Shown piece after piece: positions 54,401 through 63,373 of a stretch of 64,000 nucleotides of DNA. The DNA is from Massilia antarctica (GTDB taxonomy: Bacteria > Pseudomonadota > Gammaproteobacteria > Burkholderiales > Burkholderiaceae_D), in assembly GCF_015689335.1 (NCBI RefSeq), contig NZ_CP065053.1, forward strand, positions 6,014,001 through 6,078,000, given 5' to 3'. Position numbers and translations under genes: made by a program. How positions within the stretch are numbered: position 1 is the stretch's first letter; each line of letters starts with the position of its first letter. The notes beneath the pieces were generated by a model. That model did not search any database. It worked only from the letters and a program-made list of their open reading frames with translations, and was not told the DNA's origin.

Positions 54401-57063
54401 CGGCCTCGGACTGGCCGTTCCTGGTTGGCGCGGCGCAGTGGATCGCCGCCAATCCGGCCCTGCCGGAAATGGTGGCGCGCCACGAGGAACGCGGCCTGCC
54501 GCTGCAGCGGGCCCGCGTGCTGGAACAGACCTATATCGCCTGGAACAACGAGCTGACAGGCTTGTTCGAGACCCTGTGCGCCGACGCCCAATCGCTGTTC
54601 GGCCTTGAGCGCATCGCGCAGGTGCCGATTGCCGACATATTGGTGCACTTCGGCCAGTGGATCACGCAGGCCGAACAGTTGTCGCGCTGGGTCACCTGGC
54701 GCGAGCGCAGCGGCAAGGCGCGGCTGATGGGCATGGCCCGCCTGGTCGACGAGATGGAAAGCGGCCGCCTGGCGGCCAGCGACGCGCCGGCCTGCTTCAA
54801 CATGAGCTATTTCGAGGCGCTGTATGCGGCCCAGGTGCGCGCCGAACCGGCCCTGGCCACGTTTGACGGCCAGGTGCACGACAGCGAAGTGCGCCAGTTC
54901 GTGGAACTGGACCTGCAGCGCATCGCGGCGGCCAGCATCGAAGTGGCGCGCGCGCATTTCAAGCGCATTCCGCAGGGCGGCGGCGCCATCGGCCCGCTGG
55001 GCGTGCTGCGCGGCGAAATGGCGCGCCGGCGCGGCCACATGCCGATTCGCCAGCTGATGCTCAAGGCGGCGCCGGCGATCCAGGCGCTCAAGCCGGTGCT
55101 GATGATGAGCCCCTTGTCGGTGGCGCAGTTCCTGCCGCCCGGCCAGCTCACCTTCGACCTGCTGGTGATGGACGAGGCCAGCCAGATCCAGCCGGTCGAC
55201 GCGCTCGGCGCGATCGCGCGCTGCCGCCAGGTGGTGGTGGTGGGCGACGAACGCCAGCTGCCGCCGACCCGCTTCTTCGCCAAGATGACCAGCGACGCCG
55301 GCGACGAGCTTGATACCGACGGCGGCGAAGCGCAGGTGGCCGACATCGAAAGCATTTTGGGCCTGTTCACCGCGCGCGGCCTGCCGCAGCGCATGCTGCG
55401 CTGGCACTACCGCAGCCGCCACCAGTCGCTGATCGCGGTATCGAACAGCCAGTTCTACGAGAACAAGCTGTTCATCGTGCCCAGTCCCTACACGCAGGAA
55501 GCGGGCATGGGCTTGCGCTTCACGCACGTGGCGGATGGCGTTTTCGACTCGGGCAACACGGGCACCAATGTGCCCGAAGCGAAGGCGGTGGCCGAGGCCA
55601 TCATGCGCCACGCGTTGCAGACACCGCAGCATTCGCTGGGCGTGGCCACCTTCTCGGTGGTGCAGCGCAAGGCCATCGAAGACCAGCTCGAGCTGCTGCG
55701 GCGCGCCAACCAGCGGGCCGAAGGCTTTTTCCAGTCGCATCCGAGCGAACCGTTTTTTGTGAAGAACCTCGAAAACGTGCAGGGCGACGAGCGCGATGTG
55801 ATCCTCATCTCGGTCGGGTACGGGCGCAACGCAAGCGGCCAGGTCAACATGCGTTTCGGGCCGTTGAGCGCGGAAGGCGGCGAGCGCCGTTTGAATGTGC
55901 TGATCAGCCGCGCCAAGCGCCGCTGCGAGGTGTTCTCGTCGATCACCGACGAAGACATCGACCTCGAACGCGGCAAGGGCCAAGGCGTGCGGGCGTTCAA
56001 GCTGTTTTTGCGCTACGCGCGCACCGGGCAGCTCGGCGTGGCCGTCAGGAGCGGGCGCGATTACGACAGCATGTTCGAGGTCGACGTGGCGGCCGCCATC
56101 AAGGAACGTGGCTTCGAGGTCCATCCGCAGGTCGGCATCGCGGGCTTTTTCATCGACCTTGCCATTCCCGACCCGGACCAACCGGGGCGCTACCTGCTGG
56201 GGATCGAATGCGACGGCGCGGCGTATCACTCGTCGAGTTCCGCGCGCGACCGCGACCGGCTGCGCCAGGCGGTGCTGGAAGACCATGGCTGGATCATCCA
56301 CCGCATCTGGAGCACCGACTGGTTCCAGCGTCCGCAGGAGCAACTGGCGCGCGTGATCGCCGCCATCCATGAGGCGCGCAAGACGCTCGACCTACGCGCG
56401 GAAGAGAGTAAAAAGCTGCATCAGGCGCCGGCGCCACAAAGCGTGCGGATCGAGCGCGAGATCGTCACGGAAGTGGCGATCGTGCCGGTGGAGGAAGCGC
56501 CGCAGCGGCGCAACCGCTACGTGGAAGCGTCCATGGTGCGGCCGAGCGGCGAGTACGAGCTGCATGAAGCGCCACTGGAGGTGCTGGTCGACCTGGTCGA
56601 ACAGATCGTCTATATCGAGGGGCCGGTCCATCTCGACGAGATCGTGGTCCGGCTGCGCAAGGCCTGGGGCTTGCAGCGGGTCGGCTCACGCATGGAAGCG
56701 GCCACCGAGAAAGCGGTCGACGCGGCCGTCGCCAGCGGCCTGGTGGCGCGCCTGAACGGCTTTGTGTGGAAGCCGGGCAGCCCGGTCACGGTACGCGACC
56801 GCACGTTCGTGGAGTCGGATGGCCTGCGCCGCGCCGACATGCTGCCGCCCAAGGAGATCGAAATGGCGATTATCCAGGTGGTGGAACGACACTTCGGCGC
56901 CAGCCAGGAAGAGATCGTGCGCGGGGTGCTGAAGATGTTCGGTTTTAAACCGATTCAGGGACCGCTGCGCGACGCGGTGCAGATGCGCCTGAATTTGATG
57001 GTGCGTGAAATGGTGCTGGTGGCCAGCGGGCCGGTGCTGGTGCTGTCCGAGCATGGGCGATAG
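51427..57063 (+). CDS. DUF4011 / SF1 helicase / PD-(D/E)XK nuclease / DUF3320 protein
   Basis: 1,878 residues. Order: DUF4011-like N-terminal block (MELLDLSARNRLLNIPRS, FLTLGTLKWID), SF1 helicase with Walker A GPPGTGKSQTIAN (Lys369), a ~800-residue helical insert, Walker B VMDEASQIQPVDAL (Asp1249), GDERQLPPTRFF, and motif VI LNVLISRAKRRCEVF. Then a restriction-endonuclease-like fold (FEVDVAAAIKERGFEV, FFIDLAIPDP, GIECDGAAYHSSSSARDRDRL, Glu1594) and a C-terminal DUF3320 with winged-helix features. Such proteins are enriched in defence islands and proposed to attack invading DNA. It begins three bases after ppsR, an unusual place, probably cotranscribed. Confidence 0.85.
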   Translation: MSEAENKKTDLLSKHPDGAAPEAAPEKLSEFLDGNLSAHDKLERARMELLDLSARNRLLNIPRSAKATRIIDVTDERSSDIFRMLVTENRSLTFLPGRNAAYPGGAPESDQDADVLDELAQPDDAVDERGVMLRHNDTKLQTKLTSKGLQKRLLDLCNDARTLEEEQGVNILFLTLGTLKWIDPANARNIRYAPLILIPVSLQRGNAAEQFKLRWRQEELSANLSLEAFLSRVHGITLPPFEAGDDFDPAAYMGDVSRAIAFKQDWRVLADDVVLGFFSFAKFLMYRDLDPAVWPVQEGLLGQPLMRGLLSDGFTSDALTIPDGTPIDAVIPPSELLHIVDCDSSQALAVHDVRSGRNLVIQGPPGTGKSQTIANIIASAVADGKSVLFVAEKMAALDVVKRRLDHAGVGDACLELHSNKANKRVLLEELRRTADLGAPRGELPATLNARLQLARDTLNGHADRMHAPHPVARLTPYQVIGHITELQRQRIAPLQDAFDQADTWTPDERAQRYQLVSELAQRLADMGLPSRHPWRGVRMTNISPTEMERLGQRITHSSTGLSELAASQTGLAASLDMGPPDSCDDFTRIAAMAERVASAPRLSRQAMSSPVWRTQREELANLVELGTQYAQLVTFLEGKVSPAAWTMDLKPARLALRPLPAGMSDEAFGRIARLAAQLPALLQDTERLRQHLGASARTGTLADIGKALMLGQRIACAPDVSAEVLAASVWDHGIEQAADLAEAVASLQEARGYLQNKVLDSAWEADLTGVRQVLAIHGGSMLRFLRDDWRHANGLVKSVLRAPDIDLASQIDILDRLSAGQQTIRFLRENDQLGRAAFGADWRSERSSPVPLRALVAWMRTLRGMGPEPRLIAASVSDRPALAVRVEHVQRSLDNTLTLLRDCWNDCGAAIRDMFPDILTVEHADLSAVGTFVATIDGVLGTVRSALAFRPARLSDLLPVLDALTTAQRLSASIHGARALGEQAFGAHWQGAASDWPFLVGAAQWIAANPALPEMVARHEERGLPLQRARVLEQTYIAWNNELTGLFETLCADAQSLFGLERIAQVPIADILVHFGQWITQAEQLSRWVTWRERSGKARLMGMARLVDEMESGRLAASDAPACFNMSYFEALYAAQVRAEPALATFDGQVHDSEVRQFVELDLQRIAAASIEVARAHFKRIPQGGGAIGPLGVLRGEMARRRGHMPIRQLMLKAAPAIQALKPVLMMSPLSVAQFLPPGQLTFDLLVMDEASQIQPVDALGAIARCRQVVVVGDERQLPPTRFFAKMTSDAGDELDTDGGEAQVADIESILGLFTARGLPQRMLRWHYRSRHQSLIAVSNSQFYENKLFIVPSPYTQEAGMGLRFTHVADGVFDSGNTGTNVPEAKAVAEAIMRHALQTPQHSLGVATFSVVQRKAIEDQLELLRRANQRAEGFFQSHPSEPFFVKNLENVQGDERDVILISVGYGRNASGQVNMRFGPLSAEGGERRLNVLISRAKRRCEVFSSITDEDIDLERGKGQGVRAFKLFLRYARTGQLGVAVRSGRDYDSMFEVDVAAAIKERGFEVHPQVGIAGFFIDLAIPDPDQPGRYLLGIECDGAAYHSSSSARDRDRLRQAVLEDHGWIIHRIWSTDWFQRPQEQLARVIAAIHEARKTLDLRAEESKKLHQAPAPQSVRIEREIVTEVAIVPVEEAPQRRNRYVEASMVRPSGEYELHEAPLEVLVDLVEQIVYIEGPVHLDEIVVRLRKAWGLQRVGSRMEAATEKAVDAAVASGLVARLNGFVWKPGSPVTVRDRTFVESDGLRRADMLPPKEIEMAIIQVVERHFGASQEEIVRGVLKMFGFKPIQGPLRDAVQMRLNLMVREMVLVASGPVLVLSEHGR

Positions 57064-57385
57064 TCGCAGATAGTACGTGAGGCAGATTCCCACCAAATTG
57101 CTAAACTGTTCTATTCGTTGCGCGTCGGTAGAGGTTGACTTTCCCGTTGTGATACTGACGATTTTCGAGACCAATATAGATGTCTGACCGATCAGGAGAT
57201 GTGCATGGCTTGTCAACTTCCACTCGAAACGACATTGGGCCTCAGTTATTCGCTTGCATTTCCTCCCGATATTATATTACGCACCAGCTTTACTTTCTAG
57301 AAAATTAGCAACGAAGTGGCCCGTCCCCTGCGTGAGTCCTTAACAGAAGACTGCCACCATCGTCCACGCTATTCACTTCAACTAT
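57064..57385. other. Intergenic, AT-rising
   Basis: About 320 bases between the helicase-nuclease gene and the Rhs immunity candidate (convergent). Base composition drops to AT-rich after ~57180. No hairpin terminator with T-run, RNA or gene recognised; the junction may mark the edge of the acquired Rhs/IS segment. Confidence 0.4.
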
Positions 57386-57733
57386 CTATGCAATCATGAG
57401 CGTTAATCCATCAACAATTGCTTTGCCAACTCCTTCCTTAATTATTTTTACACGCTCCAAAAAATCCTTTGGAAGATGTTTTTTTTCACTTTCCTCAATC
57501 CAATACGTCTCAAACACATCAATTTCGTTTTTAAAAGCCACCAGATCATCGCCAAAAAGCGTAAATCCATCATCGTAATCTGCGCTCGCTGTGAAGCTCG
57601 AGATTATTGGAAGATTTAATTTACGACCGACGGATTCCCAATAAAAATCTACACTGACTGCCGACCCCAGATATTCATCGAGAAAAAAAATTCCGCTATC
57701 AGTTCCATGTGAGATGAAAATATGATATGCCAT
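57386..57733 (-). CDS. Candidate Rhs immunity protein
   Basis: 115 residues from the second ATG (57733), five bases after AAGGAG. A small acidic protein (HIFISHGTDSGIFFLDEYLG, FTLFGDDLVAFKNEIDVFET, VKIIKEGVGKAIVDGL) with no recognised family; low GC, as immunity genes often are. It starts ten bases after the stop of the Rhs toxin tip, the invariable position of cognate immunity genes. The role is inferred from place and size. Confidence 0.65.
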   Translation of the reverse strand: MAYHIFISHGTDSGIFFLDEYLGSAVSVDFYWESVGRKLNLPIISSFTASADYDDGFTLFGDDLVAFKNEIDVFETYWIEESEKKHLPKDFLERVKIIKEGVGKAIVDGLTLMIA

Positions 57734-57742
57734 CATCACTCC

Positions 57743-58066
57743 TTATTCCTTCATGATAAACACGTTATCTTCGCCTAATATATTTTGAGATTCAATAATC
57801 AATTCGCTAAATCTAGCACTGCCCCCCTCTTCAAAATATACTTGGGCCTTCGTTTTTCTTATAATTGCTTCTTCTTTAAGGACTTTCAAAGCATTCTTTG
57901 TTTTTACGAGCACTGCTGGATTTGCGTTTTTACCTGGACCACCGACTTGAATCAGCTCTCCAGATTTACCAAAAACGTCTATACCTGATTCACCAAGACG
58001 GTTCACTATTGGGGCATCTTCAGTTATCAACTCGCCGTTTACAACGCGCGCTCTTGTCGCAGAACG
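57743..58066 (-). pseudogene. Rhs C-terminal toxin domain, out of frame with its core
   Basis: Reading in the frame one base off the Rhs core gives RVVNGELITEDAPIVNRLGE, SGIDVFGKSGELIQVGGPGK, NALKVLKEEAIIRKTKAQVY and FSELIIESQNILGEDNVFIM: a typical polymorphic toxin tip ending in a GEDNVFI motif. It would join the core (…VAEMTGG) if the six-G run at 58072-58067 (minus strand) had seven. I do not recognise its catalytic type. Confidence 0.75.
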
Positions 58067-61000
58067 CCCCCCGTCATCTCGGCCACTCTTAGTTCACGCT
58101 GAAGCGCAAGCAACTTCTTAGGGCCTAACCCCGCAGTCGCCCCAATATCGCCATTGGATGTCACAATAAAATCAGGCTTATTCTCCCCGTTACATGCGTC
58201 CATTAATCCAAGTGGATCCGTGGAACTCAACGGATTATCCACATACGCATACGGATTCGGCCCACCCGCCAAGCCCAACGGATCCGGCGTCAAATACCGC
58301 CCGGTACTCGCATCATAATAGCGATGCCAGTTGTACGCCAGCTTCGACTCGGCGTCGTAGTACTGCCCCTGGAAGCGGATCGGGCAATCGGTCTGGCTGA
58401 CCGTCGTTTCCTCGATCTCGCCCCACAGATTGCTCCTCGCCTGCCAGGCAATACCGCCATCGGCGTCGATCAGCTCCTTCGGCGTTCCGATATGGTCAAG
58501 AACCACCGCATACGTTTTGCTGGTTTCCTTGCCCTTGCGCCGGATCGTCTCGGTCCTGGCGAGCGGCCTGAAACTGTCAGGCTCGTAGTCCCAGGTGGCG
58601 CAGATCTCCTCGATGAGGTCCGATCCGCCCTTGCCGTCCGGCTTCCTCCCAAAACGCCTTTCCTCCGCGACCGTGTGGCCATCCCACAGGTATTCCACTT
58701 CCGTAAAGCGCGCAGCGCGATCGCTCGGAACCTGCTTTTTGGTCAGCCGGCGGCCCAGGGCATCATACGTATAGTCCCAGGCATCGCCATCGGGCGTGAT
58801 CACGCGCTTGAGGCGGTTTTCACTGCTCCAGATATAGTGCCAGTGCTGTTGCCGGCCCCAGCGCTTGCCTTCAATACGCGTCGTGACGCGGCCTTCCAGG
58901 TCATATTCATACTTGACCTTGCCAGCTTGCATCAGCTTGCCGCGCTGATGGAGGCGTTGTCCCCGCGTGTCGGCGTTGCCGTCGTCGGTGTCGAGCAGCG
59001 CTTTTTGCTTGATCGCATCGATCAGATTACCCGCGAGATCATAAGCGTATTGCTCGCCGCCGTTGCCACGGTTCGCTTGGGTCACCCGGCCCACATTGTC
59101 GTAACCGATGTCGATGACACCGGCGCTGCGCTCGCCCAGCTTGCGCGGATTGCCGTTGCCATCATAATTGACCGCGCGTTCCTGCAAGGTGCGTGTCTGT
59201 CGGCCCTTGTCCGCGGCGATGCCGGTCCATTGCCGGGTCAAGCGGTTGAGCGGGTCGTATTCCTGCTCGATGCGGGCGCCGCCCGGCAATTGCCGCCCTG
59301 TTTCACGACCGCCGCTGTCATAAAAAAAGCTGAACATCTGCGCATCGGGCAAGGTCAGTTCAAGCGGCAGGCTGTTGGCGTCGAATTCCCACACGCTGCT
59401 GTGTCCGCCAGAGCTGCTGCGCTCGGTGCGCCGGCCCATCAGGTCGTAGCCGCTCACGATGCTGCGGCCATTCTGGGTTTCCCTGATCACGCGCCCCTGT
59501 GCGTCGCGCTCGAAGCGGATATCGCTGTCGGCATTGACGGCGCTATCCAGGCGGCCCAGCACATCGTAGGTGTAGCGCGTGCTGCCCTCGCTGGCGACCT
59601 GTTCAAGCAACTGGCCCGCGTGATTGCGCAGATAGCGCGTATGCTGGCCCGACGGCGTGCGTTTACCGATCACCAGACCGTCGGCGTCGACCTCGTATTG
59701 AACGGTGCGGCCGGCGAAATCGGTTTCCGCGATGACTTGCCCGGTGGCGTTCCGCAGATAGCTCCAGCGCTCGCCCATGGGATTGACAACGGCGCTCAGA
59801 CGCAGCTCGGTATCGTATTCGTAGCGCGTGACGGCGCCGTTGGCCTCGGTCGTCTGGGTCAGCCGGTCGAATGCGCCATAAGCGTGGCGTGTCACGTTGC
59901 CCAGCGCATCGGTGCGCGCGATGCAATTGCCTTCGGGATCATACTTGGCGAGGTGGCGGCTGCCACCCGGCAAGGTGATCTCCAGCGGCAAGCCTTCGAC
60001 GTTGTAGACGTAATGGCTGGTATGTTGCTGCGGGTCCGTGCGCGCGCTGACCCTGCCGAAGGCGTCGCGCGCGAGCCGGGTCGGGTTGCCCAGCCAATCG
60101 GTGACACTGGTCAGCAGCCCGCGCTCATCGTGGGTAAAGGCGGCCTGCGCTCCAGCCGGATTAACGACGCGCAGCACATTGCCCTGCGCGTCATGCTCGA
60201 AGCGCGTCCATGCGCCGCTTCCGCCGACCTGGACCAGGTTGCCACGCTCGTCGTAGCCGCGTTCGATGCGCGTACCGTCGGGCGAGGTCACGGCCACCGG
60301 CAAGTCGCGCTGGTTGTAGGCGACGACGGTTTCCTTGCCCGACGCATCGATGTGGCCAACCATGTTGCCACGCGCATCATAAGCCCAGCGCAGGACCGCG
60401 CCGCCCGGCGTGATGGCCGCGACCAGGTTGCAATGCGCGTCGAAATCGAACTGGCTGACGCCGCCGCGGGCATCGACTTCCTTGATGACCTGGTAATCGT
60501 CGTTGTAGTGGTATTCGGTGGCGTGGCCCAGCGAATCGGTATAGGTGTTGACCTTGCGCGCATCGTCGTAGACGAAGCCGCCGGTCATATGGCCGCCCCC
60601 GCCCCCGCTGGTCTGTTCGCAGCGCCCCCTGGTGTCGTAGCGGTAGCCGATCCACACGCCGTTGCGGTCCTGCCAGCGGGTCAGGCGATGGGCGCCGTCA
60701 TAAGTGTATGTCAGCGGCAAACCGCTGCAGTTGACGATGGCCGACAGCTCGCCGTCAGCATGGTAGGTGTAGCTGGCCAGGGTGGTCTGCGCGCCATCCG
60801 CATGCAGCAAACTGATGCGGGTAATGGCGTGTTCGCTCGCCTCGACCTTGAGGCGCGTGCCGCCGCTGTGGCGCACCTCGCTCAGCACCGCGCCGTCGTA
60901 GATCAGCGCAATCCGGTTCGCGTTGCGGTCCGTGATGGCCGACAAATGCCAATGCGTCGCATCGAGCTGCGCGATCAGGAAGTGGCCGTCGAGCCGGCTC

Positions 61001-61221
61001 ACGCTGTACGCCTGATAGACGCCATGGGTGACCTTGGCGCCGTGCTCCGGCATGTCGAAACGCATCGATGCGCCATCCTCGGCATGGAACACCAGCTCCG
61101 CGTCGCCCTTCACTTCGATCCATCGGCCCCAGGTGCTGGCCCATGCCTTGCCAAATAGCGTGCCGCTCGGATTGCCCGAGTTGTGCAGGCGGCGCAGCCC
61201 GACGGGCAGCGCGCCCGGCAA
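58039..61221 (-). pseudogene. Rhs/YD-repeat core, frameshifted at both ends
   Basis: 1,060 codons of Rhs core: DUF6531-like start (PGALPVGLRRLHNSG, GRWIEVKGDAELVF), many YD repeats (YDARGNMVGHID, YDPEGNCIARTD, YDLMGRRTERSS), the RHS family box RFQGQYYDAESKLAYNWHRY and the terminal STGRYLTPDPLGLAGG...DPLGL cleavage motif. The encapsulating shell carries a toxin released by self-cleavage. Upstream the frame is broken by a 14-base tandem duplication (61259-61284), and downstream by one missing G before the toxin. The N-terminal PAAR/delivery part is absent. GC-rich unlike the toxin and immunity genes. Confidence 0.85.
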
Positions 61222-61258
61222 GGCGACATCAGTTTGCTTCAGGATGACGTTGCCGGTG

Positions 61259-61284
61259 ATGACGTCGATCTAATGACGTCGATC
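61259..61284. repeat. 14-bp tandem duplication disrupting the Rhs frame
   Basis: ATGACGTCGATC occurs at 61259-61270 and again at 61273-61284, separated by TA. Deleting one 14-base unit restores an unbroken minus-strand reading CKCGDRIDVITGNVILKQ into the Rhs core; as it stands the frame shifts and meets a TAG. Confidence 0.85.
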
Positions 61285-61527
61285 CGATCGCCGCACTTGC
61301 ATCGATTACGCGAAGCGGGCTTGACGAGATCAACAACGTTGCTAACCTGAATGTTTCATAAACTGCTGCCGCAGTGCCGGTTCGGCGATCCATGAGCTTC
61401 TCGGTGACGATCACGATGTCGCGGGCAATAGCCCGCCTACCCGATCAATCGGCATATCAAATGGAGCGGTATGAGGTTGATGTTGGCGACGGAGTGGTCA
61501 ATTCTCGGCAGACCGGACGTGTCTTAC
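61285..61527. other. Remains of Rhs N-terminus and IS1380 flank
   Basis: A short minus-strand frame (VVDLVKPASRNRCKCGDRID) upstream of the duplication seems to be the last part of the Rhs N-terminal region before homology is lost near 61350. The remainder up to the transposase stop at 61528 is probably the terminal non-coding end of the IS1380 element; I could not fix its inverted repeat. Confidence 0.4.
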
Positions 61528-62910
61528 TCAGGACGAGTTCAAGGACTTGGCGGGCGTTGCCAAATACAGTCTTTCGGTCAACGTCTGCAGCAGATCTCTG
61601 ACTGGACAGGCACTTGGTAAATGTAGAACGATCTTGTTCTTGCACTGCCTGACCTGCACGGCGATTTTGAACAGTTTGGAAATGACCGTTGATGGCTGCG
61701 CCTGCGACAGCGCGGTATGCCGCAGCCCTTCGGTGCGCAGTTGCTGGTGCAGGATGTAGGCCGCCGCGTGCAGCAACAGGCGCATGCAATTGGCGAGAAA
61801 GCTGGTGCAGGAGGTACGGTCGGCGGCGAGGTCATCCTTGAGATGCTTGATATAGTTTTCGGCCTGACCGCGCGCGCAATAGATATCCTCGTACAACATA
61901 CCGGCATCGAGTCCTGGCAGCGAGGTGACGATGAAGCGCGTGTTCTCGCCAAGGGCCATGACCTCGGCCTTGAGCAACACGCGCCAGGCTCTCGGCCAAG
62001 AACGCGCCTGGTAAGCAAATTCGTCGAACAGACGCACCGCATTGGGCACCACGTCCTGCGATTGTGCAGCCACCCACCGGTCAATGGCGCGAAGTCTGGT
62101 CGGCTCGGCCATCGCAAGGAGCTTGGGGTTGCAGGCGAAACCAAAAATGAAGTCCACGTTCGACATGCTGTCGATCAGGCTCATTAATTCAGGCCCGCTA
62201 AAATGTCCGTCGCCACGTACGAGAACATGAGTAGCGGGGAAGTGCTGACGAATCCGCGTCAGAACGCGCCGCATGATCATCGCGTTCTCTTCGCCAAATG
62301 GTCGCCTTCCGGGCCGCAGCACCGCCGCGATCAAGCCGCCCGACTGGCCGTCGAAAATCATCAGCGGCAAGTAGCAGGTCGAACCATAGTGGTGGTTGTA
62401 GAACGCCAGCGGCTGCTGGCCGTAGCACGCATCCTCGGAGTGATCCAGGTCGAGAATCAAGCTCTTTGGCGGGCTGGAAAAGCTGGCGATGAACTGTTCC
62501 ACGAGCGCTTCGCTGACGCGGTAGATGTCCTGGCGACTGGCCGCATGTTCGAAGCGCGAGATCGTCGCCCCGGACGCCAGCGCGGCCTCGTCGTCGAACG
62601 GCAAACGGGCCGCGCCAAGTTTGAACATCGGGTCGTGGCGCAGGCTGTTCGCGTCATTGCCGTCTTCGTAACCGCAGCCGATCTGGTAGATGCGCTGTGT
62701 CAGAAGATCGTGATACGAATGGCTGACGTAACTCTGATGACGGCGGTCAGGCAAGGCCGCAGCGAGGCGCTTGGTCAAGCCAATCTGGAGGTCGACTCCG
62801 CGCAGCAAAACTGGACCGAGATCGGACGACAAACCCCCACCGGCGAAATCGGCGCGGACGCTGTGCGCGGGAATGGATGCAAAACGGAGCTGCTCTGGGG
62901 TAGAATTCAT
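61528..62910 (-). CDS. IS1380-family transposase
   Basis: 460 residues from the ATG at 62910 (TTG at 62919 is the alternative). DDE transposase: LDLDHSEDACYGQQPLAFYN (Asp region), THVLVRGDGHFSGPELMSLI, second Asp and IYCARGQAENYIKHLKDDL with the catalytic Glu, then FLANCMRLLLHAAAYILHQQL. Full length for IS1380/ISPlu-like transposases. It lies on the upstream edge of the Rhs core and may have removed the Rhs N-terminal part. Terminal repeats not identified. Confidence 0.9.
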   Translation of the reverse strand: MNSTPEQLRFASIPAHSVRADFAGGGLSSDLGPVLLRGVDLQIGLTKRLAAALPDRRHQSYVSHSYHDLLTQRIYQIGCGYEDGNDANSLRHDPMFKLGAARLPFDDEAALASGATISRFEHAASRQDIYRVSEALVEQFIASFSSPPKSLILDLDHSEDACYGQQPLAFYNHHYGSTCYLPLMIFDGQSGGLIAAVLRPGRRPFGEENAMIMRRVLTRIRQHFPATHVLVRGDGHFSGPELMSLIDSMSNVDFIFGFACNPKLLAMAEPTRLRAIDRWVAAQSQDVVPNAVRLFDEFAYQARSWPRAWRVLLKAEVMALGENTRFIVTSLPGLDAGMLYEDIYCARGQAENYIKHLKDDLAADRTSCTSFLANCMRLLLHAAAYILHQQLRTEGLRHTALSQAQPSTVISKLFKIAVQVRQCKNKIVLHLPSACPVRDLLQTLTERLYLATPAKSLNSS

Positions 62911-63020
62911 GTCGGGCAAGGTGGCGTTTTTGTTGACAGGGTAGGTTTCTAGATAACTCCCATTCTATCAATCACTTACGGCATTCTTGCCCTTTTTTAT
63001 GCAAAATTCAGGCTAAGTAG

Positions 63021-63206
63021 TCACCGGAAATTTATCGTAAATTCTGCCATAACTTGCCATGATGGAATTAACCTCGTCGAACAGTCACTGCCGGTCAGGC
63101 GAGCGAACTCGCGCCAAAAGTACTTGACCTGTTTCCAGAGAATTTCGATGCGGTTCAGCTTGCTGGACGAAATCGAGATTGCGCCAGTCGCGGTTGACCC
63201 TGTCAT
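63021..63206 (-). pseudogene. IS630 transposase, C-terminal remnant
   Basis: The frame SSSKLNRIEILWKQVKYFWREFARLTG and EFTINF matches the end of IS630-type transposases (usually PYSPELNRIEILWKQ, with the catalytic Glu in RIEILW). The upstream part continues only in other frames, so it is a frameshifted fragment of some 150-300 bases within the gap 62911-63373. Confidence 0.65.
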
Positions 63207-63373
63207 GGATGCCTTGCGCGTTCACGCCGCAAACAGGCCAAGGCAACTGCTTCGCATTCAAGGCGACTCCGTAATCGATCCCCGCTTGGCGGTGTCGAAG
63301 TCGACCTTGACCACTTCCCATGGCGATTTCAATCCCGGCGCGGACGTAAACAAGGCTTCAACACCAGCACTCA

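Noticed and set aside
50503..56370. Antisense open frame of 1,955 codons across the helicase-nuclease gene
   Set aside because: High third-position GC in the sense gene removes stops on the other strand; the antisense protein is low-complexity in Arg, Ala, His and Gln and has no recognisable domain.
58324..61158. Plus-strand open frame of 944 codons opposite the Rhs core
   Set aside because: Same GC-rich shadow effect; no domain, no ribosome site, while the minus strand has clear YD repeats.
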